From Thermomonas alba (GTDB lineage Bacteria; Pseudomonadota; Gammaproteobacteria; Xanthomonadales; Xanthomonadaceae): a stretch of DNA of 64,000 bases. Positions 55,791 to 64,000 of this stretch are shown in pieces. The translations under genes and the position numbers were made by a program. The stretch spans positions 124,001-188,000 of the forward strand of contig NZ_JAJOZU010000001.1 in assembly GCF_022419205.1 (NCBI RefSeq), in the 5' to 3' direction. The notes beneath the pieces are model-generated. The model saw only the letters and a program-made list of their open reading frames with translations. It was not told the DNA's origin and did no database searches. Each line of letters opens with the position of its first letter. Within the stretch, counting starts at the first letter, position 1.

Positions 55791-58700
55791 ATGGACGTCC
55801 ATCCCGTGTTCGCGGCGTTCCATCCGGCGGTGGCCGGATGGTTCGCGCGCACGTTTACCGCACCAACCCCGGCCCAGGAGCGGGCGTGGCCAGCAATCCA
55901 CACTGGCAGCGACGTGCTGGTGGCGGCCCCGACCGGCGCAGGCAAGACCCTGACCGGTTTTCTCGCCGCACTGGACGGCCTGGTGCGCGAGGGCCTCGCG
56001 CACGGGCTGCCGGACGCCACCTGCGTGCTGTACGTCTCGCCGCTGAAGGCGCTGTCCAACGACATCCACCTCAACCTGGAGGCGCCGCTGGCTGGAATCG
56101 CCGCGGAGCTGGCGCGGCTGGGCCTGCCCGAGGTGGCGATCCGCACCGCCGTCCGCACCGGCGATACCCCCGCCGGCGAGCGGGCCGCCCTGCGCCGGCA
56201 TCCGCCGCACGTGCTGGTGACCACCCCGGAGTCGCTGTACATCCTGCTCAACTCGGCCTCGGGCCGGGCGATGCTGGGCGGCGTGCGCACGGTGATCGTG
56301 GACGAGATCCACGCCCTGGTGCAGAGCAAGCGCGGCAGCCATCTGGCGCTGTCGCTGGCGCGGCTGGATGCGCTGACCGGTCGCCGCGCCCAGCGGATCG
56401 GGCTGTCGGCCACCCAGAAGCCGGTGGAGGCGGTGGCACGCTTCCTCGCCGGGGCGGCGCCGCTGCCAGTGATCATCGACATCGGCCACGACCGCCCGCG
56501 CGATCTCGCGCTGGAGCTGCCGCCGACGCCGCTGGAGCCGGTGATGTCGCATCCGCAGTGGGCGCAGGTGTATGCGCGCATCGCCGAGCTCGCTGGCGCG
56601 CACGCCACCACCCTGGTGTTCGTCAACACCCGGCGCATGGCCGAGCGCACCGCGCGCCATCTGGCCGAGCTGCTGGGCGAGCAACAGGTGGCCGCGCACC
56701 ACGGCTCGCTGTCCAAGGAGCTGCGGCTGGACGCCGAGCAGCGGCTCAAGCGCGGCCAGCTGAAGGTGCTGGTGGCCACCGCCTCGCTGGAGCTGGGGAT
56801 CGACATCGGCGACGTCGAGCTGGTCTGCCAGATCGGCTCGCCGCGCAGTATCGCTGCCTTCCTGCAGCGGGTGGGGCGTTCCGGCCACCACGTTGGCGGC
56901 GTGCCCAAGGGCCGCCTGTTCCCCACCAGCCGCGATGAACTGCTGGAATGCGCGGCGCTGCTGGATGCGGTGCGGCGCGGCGAGCTTGACGCCCTGCGCA
57001 TGCCGCTGGCGCCGCTGGACGTGCTGGCGCAGCAGATCGTGGCCGAGGTGGCCGCGCGCGACTGGGACGAGGACGCGCTGTATGCCTGCCTGTGCAGCGC
57101 GTATCCGTATGCGGATTTGCCGCGCGAACGCTTCGATGCGGTCGTGCGCATGCTGGACGAGGGCTTCGCCAGCCGCTACGGCCCCCGTGCCCGCTATCTG
57201 CATCGCGACGCCGTGCAGCGGCGGCTGCGTGCGCGCAAGGGCGCGCGCCTGGTCGCCACCCAGTCCGGCGGCACCATTCCCGACCTCGGCGACTACAGCG
57301 TGGTGCTGGAGCCGCAGGCGATCACCATCGGCAGCGTCACCGAGGATTTCGCGATCGAGAGCATCGGCGGCGACGTGTTCCAGCTCGGCAACGCCAGCTA
57401 CCGCGTGCTGCGGGTCGAGGCCGGGGTGCTGCGGGTCGAGGATGCGCAGGGCCAGCCGCCGAGCATCCCGTTCTGGGTCGGCGAGGCGCCCGGGCGCACG
57501 GACGAGCTGTCGATCGCGCTGTCGCGCCTGCGCGCGCAGGTGCAGGCGGCTTTGGCGCAGGGTGGGGAAGCGCAGGCGCTGGCCTGGCTGTGCAATGACG
57601 TGGGCCTGTCGCCGCAGGCGGCGCAGCAGATCGCCGGCTACGCCGCGGCGCAGGTGGCCGGGTTCGGAATGCTGCCGACCCGCGAGCACATCGCGCTGGA
57701 GCGCTTCTTCGACGAATCCGGCGGTACCCAGCTGGTCATCCATTCGCCCTACGGCAGCCGCATCAACAAGGCCTGGGGCCTGGCCCTGCGCAAGCGCTTC
57801 TGCCGCAAGTTCAACTTCGAGCTGCAGGCGGCGGCGACCGAGGACTGCATCCTGCTGTCGCTGTCCACCAGCCACAGCTTCCCGCTGATCGAAGTGATCG
57901 GCTATCTGCATTCCTCCAGCGCGCGCGAGGTGCTGGTGCAGGCGTTGCTGGATGCGCCGCTGTTCCCGGCGCGTTTTCGCTGGAACGCCGCGACGGCGCT
58001 GGTTCTGCCGCGCTTTTCCGGCGGCCGCCGGGTGCTGCCGCAACTGCAGCGGATGAAGGCGGAAGACTTGATGGCCACGGTCTTCCCCGATCAGGTCGCG
58101 TGCCTGGAGAACATCGTCGGCGAACGCCAGGTGCCCGACCATCCGCTGGTGGCGCAGACCCTGGACGACTGCCTGCGTGAGGCGATGGACGTAGACGGCT
58201 GGCTGGCCCTGCTGCGCGCGCTGGAGGCGGGGCAGGTGGAGGTCACCGCGCGCGACCTCACCGCGCCATCGCCGTTCGCCGCAGAGGTGCTCGGGGCGCG
58301 GCCGTATGCCTTCCTCGACGATGCCCCGCTGGAGGAGCGCCGCACCCGCGCGGTGGCCGTGCGCCGGTTCGGCCTGCCCGAGCAGATGGATGATCTCGGC
58401 CGGCTGGACGAAGGTGCGATCACCGCCGCGCGCGAGGATGCCTGGCCGCAGGCCGCCAGTGCCGACGAGATGCACGCCGCGCTGGGCGATCTGGGCGTGC
58501 TCACGGACCACGAGGCGGAGGCGAGCGGCTGGCGGCCGCTGCTCGAAGCGCTGGCGGCGCAGGGGCGGGCGTGCTGCGCGCAGACCACGGCCGGCACGCG
58601 CTGGGTGGCTGCCGAGCGCCTGCCACTGCTGCGTGCGCTGCATCCAGACGCCGTCTGCACCCCGCCGCTGGCGTTGCCGCCCGCGCTGGCGCACGAATGG

Positions 58701-60131
58701 CCGCGCGAGGAGGCGCTGCGCGAGCTGGTGCGCGCGCGGCTGTCGGCGCTGGCGGTGACCGACGCGCAGGAACTGGCGGTGGGACTGGCGGTACCGGTGG
58801 CCGAGGTGGAGCTCGCGCTGCTGGCGCTGGAGCAGGAGGGCTACGCCCTGCGCGGCCGCTTCGCGCCGCAGGCGCAGGCCGAACAGTGGTGCGAGCGCAC
58901 CCTGCTGGCGTGCATCCACCGGCACACCGTGGTGCGGCTGCGGCGCGAGATCGAGCCGGTCGCGGTGCGCGATTACGTGCGTTTTTTGTGCGACTGGCAG
59001 CACCTCTCCGGCGCCACCCGCATGCGCGGGCCGGAGGCGCTGGCGCGGGTACTGGCGCAACTAGAGGGGTTCGAGGCGCCGGCGCTGGCGTGGGAGGCCG
59101 AGCTGCTGCCGGCGCGGGTGCAGGGCTACGACCTGGCCTGGCTGGATGCGATGTGCGGCAGCGGGCGGATTGCCTGGGCGCGGCTGCGCGCCGGTGGCGA
59201 GGCGCTGGTGCGGGCGGCGCCGCTGGTGCTGCTGCCGCGCCCGCAGCTGGGGCGCTGGAGCCGGCTGGCCGCGGGCCAGCCGGAACCGGAGTCGCCGCCA
59301 TCCTCGCGCGCGCAGCGGGTGGAGGCGGCGCTACAGGCGCATGGGGCGCTGTTCTTCGACGAGCTGCGGCAGGCCTCCGGCCTGCTGGAGGCCGAGCTGG
59401 AGGACGCGTTGGGCGAGCTGGTGGCGCGCGGGCGGGTGGGCTGCGACAGCTTCGCCGGCCTGCGCGCGCTGCTGCTGCCGGCCAGCCGGCGCGCGCCGCG
59501 GTTCATCCGCCGCGGGCACCGCGCCGCGCTGCGCGGGATCGCCGATGCCGGCCGCTGGGCGCGGGTCGCGCCGGTGCTGGGTGGGCTGCACGATCTCGAT
59601 CCGCAGCAGGCGCAGGCCGACCGCGAGCATCTGGCGCGCGTCCTGCTCGCGCGCTGGGGCGTGGTGTGCTGGCCGCTGCTGGCGCGCGAGGCGCCGTGGC
59701 TGCCGCCGTGGCGGGAACTGCTGCGCGAGTATCAGCGGCTGGAGGCGCGTGGCGAGATCCGCGGCGGGCGCTTCATCGCCGGGGTGGCCGGGCCGCAGTT
59801 CGCGCTGCCGGAGGCGGTGGCCGGGCTGCGCGCGGTGCGCGCGCGTGCGCCCGACGGCACGCTGCTGGCGGTGTCCGCGGCCGACCCGCTGAACCTCGCC
59901 GGGCTGCTGCTGCCGGGCGAGAAGGTGCCGCGCCAGCCGGGCGCGCGGCTGCTGCTGCGCGACGGCGTGGTGATCGCCACCCAGATCGGCGGCGTGTTCG
60001 CGCCACGCGAGGCGCTGGCGCTGGACGCGCTCGAGGCGGCGCGCCACGCGCTGCGGCGGGAGCCGGGCGCCGCCTCGTTGCCGGCACCGGGATCGCGCCC
60101 GCAGGCCGATCCGTTTGGGCTGCGCTGTTGA
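55791..60131 (+). CDS. lhr: large ATP-dependent helicase Lhr
   Basis: 1446 residues, close to E. coli Lhr. N-terminal superfamily-2 core: Walker A APTGAGKT (46-53), DEIH box and SAT motif in RecA domain 1; TLVFVNTRRMAERTARHLAELL, then VATASLELGIDIGDVELV and the QRVGRSGH motif VI in domain 2. Then a winged-helix and beta-rich Lhr core, and a long C-terminal extension of winged helices. Lhr unwinds DNA and RNA:DNA hybrids and is linked to repair. The first ATG at 55791 is used; a -10 box sits six bases upstream. Confidence 0.95.
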   Translation: MDVHPVFAAFHPAVAGWFARTFTAPTPAQERAWPAIHTGSDVLVAAPTGAGKTLTGFLAALDGLVREGLAHGLPDATCVLYVSPLKALSNDIHLNLEAPLAGIAAELARLGLPEVAIRTAVRTGDTPAGERAALRRHPPHVLVTTPESLYILLNSASGRAMLGGVRTVIVDEIHALVQSKRGSHLALSLARLDALTGRRAQRIGLSATQKPVEAVARFLAGAAPLPVIIDIGHDRPRDLALELPPTPLEPVMSHPQWAQVYARIAELAGAHATTLVFVNTRRMAERTARHLAELLGEQQVAAHHGSLSKELRLDAEQRLKRGQLKVLVATASLELGIDIGDVELVCQIGSPRSIAAFLQRVGRSGHHVGGVPKGRLFPTSRDELLECAALLDAVRRGELDALRMPLAPLDVLAQQIVAEVAARDWDEDALYACLCSAYPYADLPRERFDAVVRMLDEGFASRYGPRARYLHRDAVQRRLRARKGARLVATQSGGTIPDLGDYSVVLEPQAITIGSVTEDFAIESIGGDVFQLGNASYRVLRVEAGVLRVEDAQGQPPSIPFWVGEAPGRTDELSIALSRLRAQVQAALAQGGEAQALAWLCNDVGLSPQAAQQIAGYAAAQVAGFGMLPTREHIALERFFDESGGTQLVIHSPYGSRINKAWGLALRKRFCRKFNFELQAAATEDCILLSLSTSHSFPLIEVIGYLHSSSAREVLVQALLDAPLFPARFRWNAATALVLPRFSGGRRVLPQLQRMKAEDLMATVFPDQVACLENIVGERQVPDHPLVAQTLDDCLREAMDVDGWLALLRALEAGQVEVTARDLTAPSPFAAEVLGARPYAFLDDAPLEERRTRAVAVRRFGLPEQMDDLGRLDEGAITAAREDAWPQAASADEMHAALGDLGVLTDHEAEASGWRPLLEALAAQGRACCAQTTAGTRWVAAERLPLLRALHPDAVCTPPLALPPALAHEWPREEALRELVRARLSALAVTDAQELAVGLAVPVAEVELALLALEQEGYALRGRFAPQAQAEQWCERTLLACIHRHTVVRLRREIEPVAVRDYVRFLCDWQHLSGATRMRGPEALARVLAQLEGFEAPALAWEAELLPARVQGYDLAWLDAMCGSGRIAWARLRAGGEALVRAAPLVLLPRPQLGRWSRLAAGQPEPESPPSSRAQRVEAALQAHGALFFDELRQASGLLEAELEDALGELVARGRVGCDSFAGLRALLLPASRRAPRFIRRGHRAALRGIADAGRWARVAPVLGGLHDLDPQQAQADREHLARVLLARWGVVCWPLLAREAPWLPPWRELLREYQRLEARGEIRGGRFIAGVAGPQFALPEAVAGLRAVRARAPDGTLLAVSAADPLNLAGLLLPGEKVPRQPGARLLLRDGVVIATQIGGVFAPREALALDALEAARHALRREPGAASLPAPGSRPQADPFGLRC

Positions 60132-60277
60132 GAGGGGCGTCACATTCCAATCGCGCGCACGATGTAAGTCGTCCCCGTAGCTAAAGATTCGATAAAAGGC
60201 GCCGTTACCTTCCTGGAGGGTGCGCCTGCATCTGTCGGGCTGGAGGCTCTCGTGAACCAATCGATGAGGGGATGGCA

Positions 60278-61462
60278 ATGAACCGAGTGCAAAAAAGCAG
60301 CATCGTGCTGGCAGTCATGGCCGTAATGGCTGGGCCGGCGGCGGCGCAGGACGCCGACATGTTCAAACTGAGCGGTTTTGGCACGCTCGGTGTGGCTCAC
60401 TCCAGCGAGGATAAGGCGGACGTCACCGCCGACTTCCAGACCGACAAGGCCGTGGGAGCGAGCGGAGATACCTCGATGCGTCTGGATTCACGTCTTGGCG
60501 TGCAAGTCGATGCCCGCTTCAGTGAAAACTTCAGTGGTGTCCTGCAGGTCGTCAGCGAATATGCGGTGACGCAGTCTTATTCGCCGCAGGTGACGCTGGC
60601 GCATGTGAAGTACCGGTTTGGTCCAAATTTCAGCATGCGTGTGGGGCGTATCAATACGCCGCTGTACATGCTTTCGGAATTTCAGCGGGTTGGTTATGCG
60701 GTGCCGTGGGCGCGACCACCGCAGGAGGTCTATAACTATCTCGTTCCGCTGGATGGAGTCGAGGGGACGTACAAATGGCAGGCCGGGGAAGCGGTGATCG
60801 GGCTGCAGGGTTTTTACGGTCGAATCAAGTCGGAGCGTGCGCACGTCCATGGTTTGCATGGTCTGGCTGTCAGCATTGATTATGGCGATTCCAGCGTGCG
60901 CATGAGCCATATCCGTGGGCAGGCGGGATATGTCACTCCGAGTATCGATGCGCTGTTCAACTTCTATCGTGGGCTTCCGATTCCGCCATTGGCTGCGCTG
61001 GCGGCGCGGCTGGATAACCGCGACATGCCAGGGCAGTTCAGTGGGATCGGCTACAGCTATGATCCAGGTAGCTGGTTCCTGCGGGCTGAAGTCATTCAGG
61101 CGGATTATGCGCCAACCCTTGCCAGCAGGACGACGTCGGGTTATCTCAGCAGCGGCATGCGTATCGGGAGTTTCACGCCTTCCATCACGGTTGCCCATGT
61201 GGATCGTGCCAAGCCGCAGCTGCCTGGAGCGCTGGACCCATTCAATCTCCTGAATGCGGCGGTTCTTGCAAGCAACAGTAACCGGCACAGTATCAGTGCG
61301 GCGCTGCGGTGGGATATACATTCAAATCTCGCGCTCAAGTTTCAGGCCAGCCATGTGAAGAATCATGCAGGATCGTATGGCGGTCTTGGTAATCTACAAC
61401 CAGGATTCGTGCCGGGGAGAAGCTACAACCTGGTATCGGCGTCTTTGGACTTCGTATTCTGA
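60278..61462 (+). CDS. outer-membrane porin-like beta-barrel protein
   Basis: 394 residues from the ATG at 60278 (GAGGGG six bases upstream; ATG at 60272 is too close). Signal peptide to about residue 23 (PAAAQD), then a barrel typical of trimeric porins: FKLSGFGTLGVAHS first strand, LDSRLGVQVDARF, alternating hydrophobic strands and a final LVSASLDFVF ending in Phe. No TonB or plug domain. Base composition is clearly lower in GC than its neighbours. A small phosphate-binding-like gene follows after 13 bases; the pair may serve one solute. Confidence 0.85.
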   Translation: MNRVQKSSIVLAVMAVMAGPAAAQDADMFKLSGFGTLGVAHSSEDKADVTADFQTDKAVGASGDTSMRLDSRLGVQVDARFSENFSGVLQVVSEYAVTQSYSPQVTLAHVKYRFGPNFSMRVGRINTPLYMLSEFQRVGYAVPWARPPQEVYNYLVPLDGVEGTYKWQAGEAVIGLQGFYGRIKSERAHVHGLHGLAVSIDYGDSSVRMSHIRGQAGYVTPSIDALFNFYRGLPIPPLAALAARLDNRDMPGQFSGIGYSYDPGSWFLRAEVIQADYAPTLASRTTSGYLSSGMRIGSFTPSITVAHVDRAKPQLPGALDPFNLLNAAVLASNSNRHSISAALRWDIHSNLALKFQASHVKNHAGSYGGLGNLQPGFVPGRSYNLVSASLDFVF

Positions 61463-61475
61463 CATGGGGTGGGCC

Positions 61476-61901
61476 ATGAAATTTTTTATTTCGAAGCGTG
61501 TATGGCCGGCTCTTTTCCTGTTGGCGGGCGTTCCGGTCCAGGCAGGGGTGGTGGTAGTGATGTCGGCGAAGAGCGATACCAATGCCTTGAGCAAGGCGCA
61601 GGTAGCACAGATCTACATGGCTAAGTCGGATGCGTTGCCGGATGGCAAGCTGGCACGTCCGATCGATCAGCCCGAAGGTACGGCCGTGCGGAATGAGTTT
61701 TACCAGAAGGTCGTGGGCAAGGATGCCGCGCAGATGAAGGCTTATTGGTCACAGTTGGTCTTTACCGGGAAAGCCCAGCCGCCGCGTGTGGAATCCGGTG
61801 ATGCAGCCGTCAAGCAGGCGGTCGCGGCAAATGCATCGGCGCTTGGTTACATTAATGAAAATGCCGTGGATGGCAGTGTGAAAGTGGTATTTCGACCTTG
61901 A
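61476..61901 (+). CDS. small periplasmic phosphate-binding-like protein (PBP-like domain)
   Basis: 141 residues with a signal peptide (about 1-23, GVPVQA). The mature part resembles the short PstS-like domain: MSAKSDTNALSKAQVAQIYMAKSD near residues 29-52, then EFYQKVVGKDAAQMKAYWSQLVFTGKAQPP and ASALGYINENAVDGSVKVVF. Such short proteins lack the full two-lobed transport domain and have been found with porins and signalling genes; a role in transport is uncertain. Its codons share the lower GC of the porin gene. Confidence 0.8.
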   Translation: MKFFISKRVWPALFLLAGVPVQAGVVVVMSAKSDTNALSKAQVAQIYMAKSDALPDGKLARPIDQPEGTAVRNEFYQKVVGKDAAQMKAYWSQLVFTGKAQPPRVESGDAAVKQAVAANASALGYINENAVDGSVKVVFRP

Positions 61902-61991
61902 TGGTCAGGTCATCTCCGTGATCCATGCCTCATCGGTTTGAATGGGGCATCGAAGTATTGCGGAGAGATGGGAAAACAGCGTGTGATGATG

Positions 61992-62021
61992 CACGAACGC
62001 CGCCCGCAGGCGGCGTTCGTG
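61992..62021. terminator. long hairpin between the small binding-protein gene and dcp
   Basis: Perfect 13-bp stem (CACGAACGCCGCC / GGCGGCGTTCGTG) with loop CGCA, between two converging genes. It has no strong T run on either side, yet its position fits a terminator for both. Confidence 0.6.
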
Positions 62022-62039
62022 TCGTGCTGACGGGCGGTC

Positions 62040-64000
62040 TTACTTGCTGTCCAGTCCGCGCTGCTCCAGCAGCGGTTCGATCGTAGGCTCATGACCGGCC
62101 AGGTTCGGGAACAGACGATCCGGCGCGATCTCGCCGCCCGGCGCCAGCACCTTCTCGCGCACGCGATCGCCGTTCTCGCGGGTGAGCCCGCCGTGGTCGC
62201 GGATCCACTTGCTGGTGTTGGCCGCCAGCACTTCCGACCAGATGTAGGCGTAATAGCCGGCCGCGTAGCCGCCCATGATGTGGCTGAAGTACGGCGTGCG
62301 GTAGCGCGGCGGCACCGGCGCGTAGTCGAAGCCGTCGGCCTTGAGCGCGCTGGCTTCGAACGCCATCACCCCGGAGGCGTCGGGGATCTGCTCGAGCGGC
62401 AGCTGGTGCCAGCGCTGGTCGAGCATCGCGGCTTCCAGGTATTCGGTGGTGGCGAAGCCCTGGTTGAACTTGGACGCGGCGATCACCTTGTCCAGCAGTT
62501 CCTTCGGCATCGGCGCGCCGGTCTGGTAGTGCTTGGCGTAGTGCGCAAGCACCTCCGGCCAGTCGGCCCACATTTCGTTGACTTGCGATGGGTATTCCAC
62601 GAAGTCACGCGGCACGTTCATCGAGAAGTACGGGTAGCGCACGTCCTGGAAGAAGCCGTGCAGGGCATGGCCGAACTCGTGGAAGGCGGTGGTGACCTCG
62701 TCCCAGGTCAGCAGGGTGGGCTTGCCTTCCGACGGCTTGGGGATGTTCAGGTGGTTGGCCACCACCGGCTGCTCGCCCAGCAGCTTGGACTGCGCGACGT
62801 AGGTGTTCATCCACGCGCCACCGCGCTTGGAGGCGCGTGCGTACGGGTCCCAGATGAAGATCGCCAGCGGCTTGCCGTCGCGGTCGAACACCTCGTAGGT
62901 CCAGGTGTCGGGATGGTACTTGGGCAGGTCGGTGCGCTCCTTGAAGGTCAGCCCGTACAGCTTGTTGGCGGCGTAGAACACGCCGTTTTCCAGCACGTTG
63001 CGCATTTCGAAATACGGCTTGAGCTGGCTTTCATCGAAGCTGAACTTGGCTTTGCGCACCTTCTCGCTGTAATAGGCCCAGTCCCACGGCTGCAGCGTAA
63101 AGCCCGGCTGGCCGGCCGCCTTCTGTTCGGCATCGATCATCGCCTGCAGGTCGGCGCCCTCGCGGCGGGCATTGGCCACTGCCTTCGGCGCCAGCTGGCG
63201 CAGCATGGCGTTGACGTTGTCCTGGTTGCCGGCGGTCTCGTCGGCCAGCACGTAGTTGGCGTAGGTGTCATAGCCCAGCAGGCGCGCGCGCTCCGCACGC
63301 AGCTTGAGCACCTGCGAAATGACGCCGGTGTTGTCCCACTGGTTGCCACGGCTTCCGCGCGCCACCGAGGCAGCAAAGATGCGCTGGCGCAGCGCGCGGT
63401 CCTGCAGCTGCGCCAGCACCGGCTGGCCGGTGGTATTGAGCAGGGCGATCACGTACTTGCCCGGCAGGTTGCGCGCCTTGGCGGCCTCCGCGGCGGCCGC
63501 GATCTGCTCCTCGCTCATCCCGGCCAGCTGGGCGCGGTCGTCCACCACCACTGCCGAGTCATTCACCTCGGCCAGCACGTTCTGGTCGAAGCGGGTGTTG
63601 AGCGTGGCCAGCTCGGTGTTGATCGCGCGGATGCGCGCCTTCTGGGTCTCGTCCAGCGCGGCGCCGGCGCGCACGAAGTCCTGGTAGCGCTTCTCCAGCA
63701 GGCGGCGATCCACCGCGTCCAGACCCAGGGTGTCACGCGCGTCGTACAGGGTCTTGATCCGCGCGAACAGCTTGGGGTTCAGCGCGATGGCATCGGCATG
63801 CGCGGAGAACTTCGGCGCGTACTCGGTCTCCAGCTTCTCGCGCACCGGGTTCTTGTCGGTGGCGACCAGGTTGAAGAACACGCTGGTGGCCCGGTTCAGC
63901 ACCTGGCCGCTTTTCTCCAGCGCCACGATGGTGTTTTCGAAGGTCGGCGGTGCCGGGTTGTTGGCGATCGCCTCCACTTCGCGCAGCTGGATCGCCATGC
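62040..64000 (-). CDS. dcp: M3 family oligopeptidase (Dcp-like), N-terminal part outside window
   Basis: At least 653 residues; the frame runs off the right edge, so the start is missing, and the Met codon near 63998 is internal. The zinc motif is HEFGH in TAFHEFGHALHGFF (near base 62690), with the third ligand Glu in the following ATTEYLEAAMLDQ helix region. M3A enzymes (dipeptidyl carboxypeptidase or oligopeptidase A) cleave short peptides; the spacing and the C-terminus FPNLAGHEPTIEPLLEQRGL favour Dcp. The upstream end would tell whether it is exported. Confidence 0.9.
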   Translation of the reverse strand, partial: MAIQLREVEAIANNPAPPTFENTIVALEKSGQVLNRATSVFFNLVATDKNPVREKLETEYAPKFSAHADAIALNPKLFARIKTLYDARDTLGLDAVDRRLLEKRYQDFVRAGAALDETQKARIRAINTELATLNTRFDQNVLAEVNDSAVVVDDRAQLAGMSEEQIAAAAEAAKARNLPGKYVIALLNTTGQPVLAQLQDRALRQRIFAASVARGSRGNQWDNTGVISQVLKLRAERARLLGYDTYANYVLADETAGNQDNVNAMLRQLAPKAVANARREGADLQAMIDAEQKAAGQPGFTLQPWDWAYYSEKVRKAKFSFDESQLKPYFEMRNVLENGVFYAANKLYGLTFKERTDLPKYHPDTWTYEVFDRDGKPLAIFIWDPYARASKRGGAWMNTYVAQSKLLGEQPVVANHLNIPKPSEGKPTLLTWDEVTTAFHEFGHALHGFFQDVRYPYFSMNVPRDFVEYPSQVNEMWADWPEVLAHYAKHYQTGAPMPKELLDKVIAASKFNQGFATTEYLEAAMLDQRWHQLPLEQIPDASGVMAFEASALKADGFDYAPVPPRYRTPYFSHIMGGYAAGYYAYIWSEVLAANTSKWIRDHGGLTRENGDRVREKVLAPGGEIAPDRLFPNLAGHEPTIEPLLEQRGLDSK

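Overview
The window is a dense stretch of bacterial chromosome, high in GC (about two thirds by eye). It looks like a gammaproteobacterium of the Xanthomonadaceae/Lysobacteraceae. The case rests on gene order and family sequence type: clpX-lon-hupB-tRNA-Val-tRNA-Asp-ppiD, the gloB-methyltransferase-rnhA-dnaQ block, a Kdo kinase beside a GT9 glycosyltransferase, dnaX-ybaB-recR, ybeX-ybeY-phoH-miaB, petABC followed by sspA-sspB, and an Oar-like TonB receptor. I do not assign a genus. I see no prophage, insertion sequence, CRISPR array or defence island. No gene-free gap exceeds 300 bases. Both ends cut genes: clpX lacks its 5' part and the M3 peptidase gene lacks its 5' part.

Layout. 1-4.6 kb: ClpX, Lon (behind a heat-shock-type promoter) and HU, then two tRNAs. 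4.7-10.3 kb: PpiD, FabI (reverse), glyoxalase II (reverse), a methyltransferase, RNase HI and the DNA polymerase III proofreading subunit, the last three overlapping start to stop. 10.3-14.0 kb: a PP2C phosphatase, tRNA-Ser(CGA), a DUF6165 protein, a GT9 transferase divergent from the Kdo kinase gene, the 4.5S SRP RNA and tRNA-Ser(GGA). 14.1-20.8 kb: dnaX-ybaB-recR, a HIT protein, a PhoU-like regulator plus Pit phosphate transporter, an alkyltransferase-like protein and a rhomboid protease. 20.9-29.0 kb: a peptide-use block of M13 peptidase, POT transporter, OPT transporter and S9 peptidase. 29.1-36 kb: an FHA protein, CorA, a DUF4105 protein and ybeX-ybeY-phoH-miaB. 36-41 kb: a lytic transglycosylase, cytochrome bc1, SspA and SspB. 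41-46.7 kb: nadC, purEK, sodB, a monothiol glutaredoxin, an SDR-like protein and MarC. 46.9-64 kb: the large Oar-like receptor, PpnN, an unpartnered LytS/AlgZ-type kinase, RluF, a cold-shock protein, a lipoprotein, the Lhr helicase, a lower-GC pair (porin plus small phosphate-binding-like protein) and an oligopeptidase.

How the genes work together. ClpX, Lon, SspA, SspB, PpiD and the peptidases make a strong protein quality-control and turnover theme; SspB ends in the ClpX-docking tail, and its partner ClpX is at the left edge. POT and OPT transporters with M13, S9 and M3 peptidases point to peptides as a major nutrient. DNA maintenance is covered by HU, YbaB, RecR, DnaX, DnaQ, RNase HI and Lhr.

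The most interesting unexplained signal is a 146-base structured element present twice (16903-17048 forward, 52906-53051 reverse). Each copy lies just upstream of a gene in the same orientation and folds into a series of hairpins whose stems carry paired changes between copies. Other leads are two perfect 17-base palindromes in promoter regions (44995-45011 and 46758-46774), an SDR-family protein without its catalytic lysine, a HIT protein with Gln for the first motif histidine, the low-GC porin/binding-protein pair, and a recurring -10 box placed 6-7 bases before an ATG that suggests leaderless transcripts.
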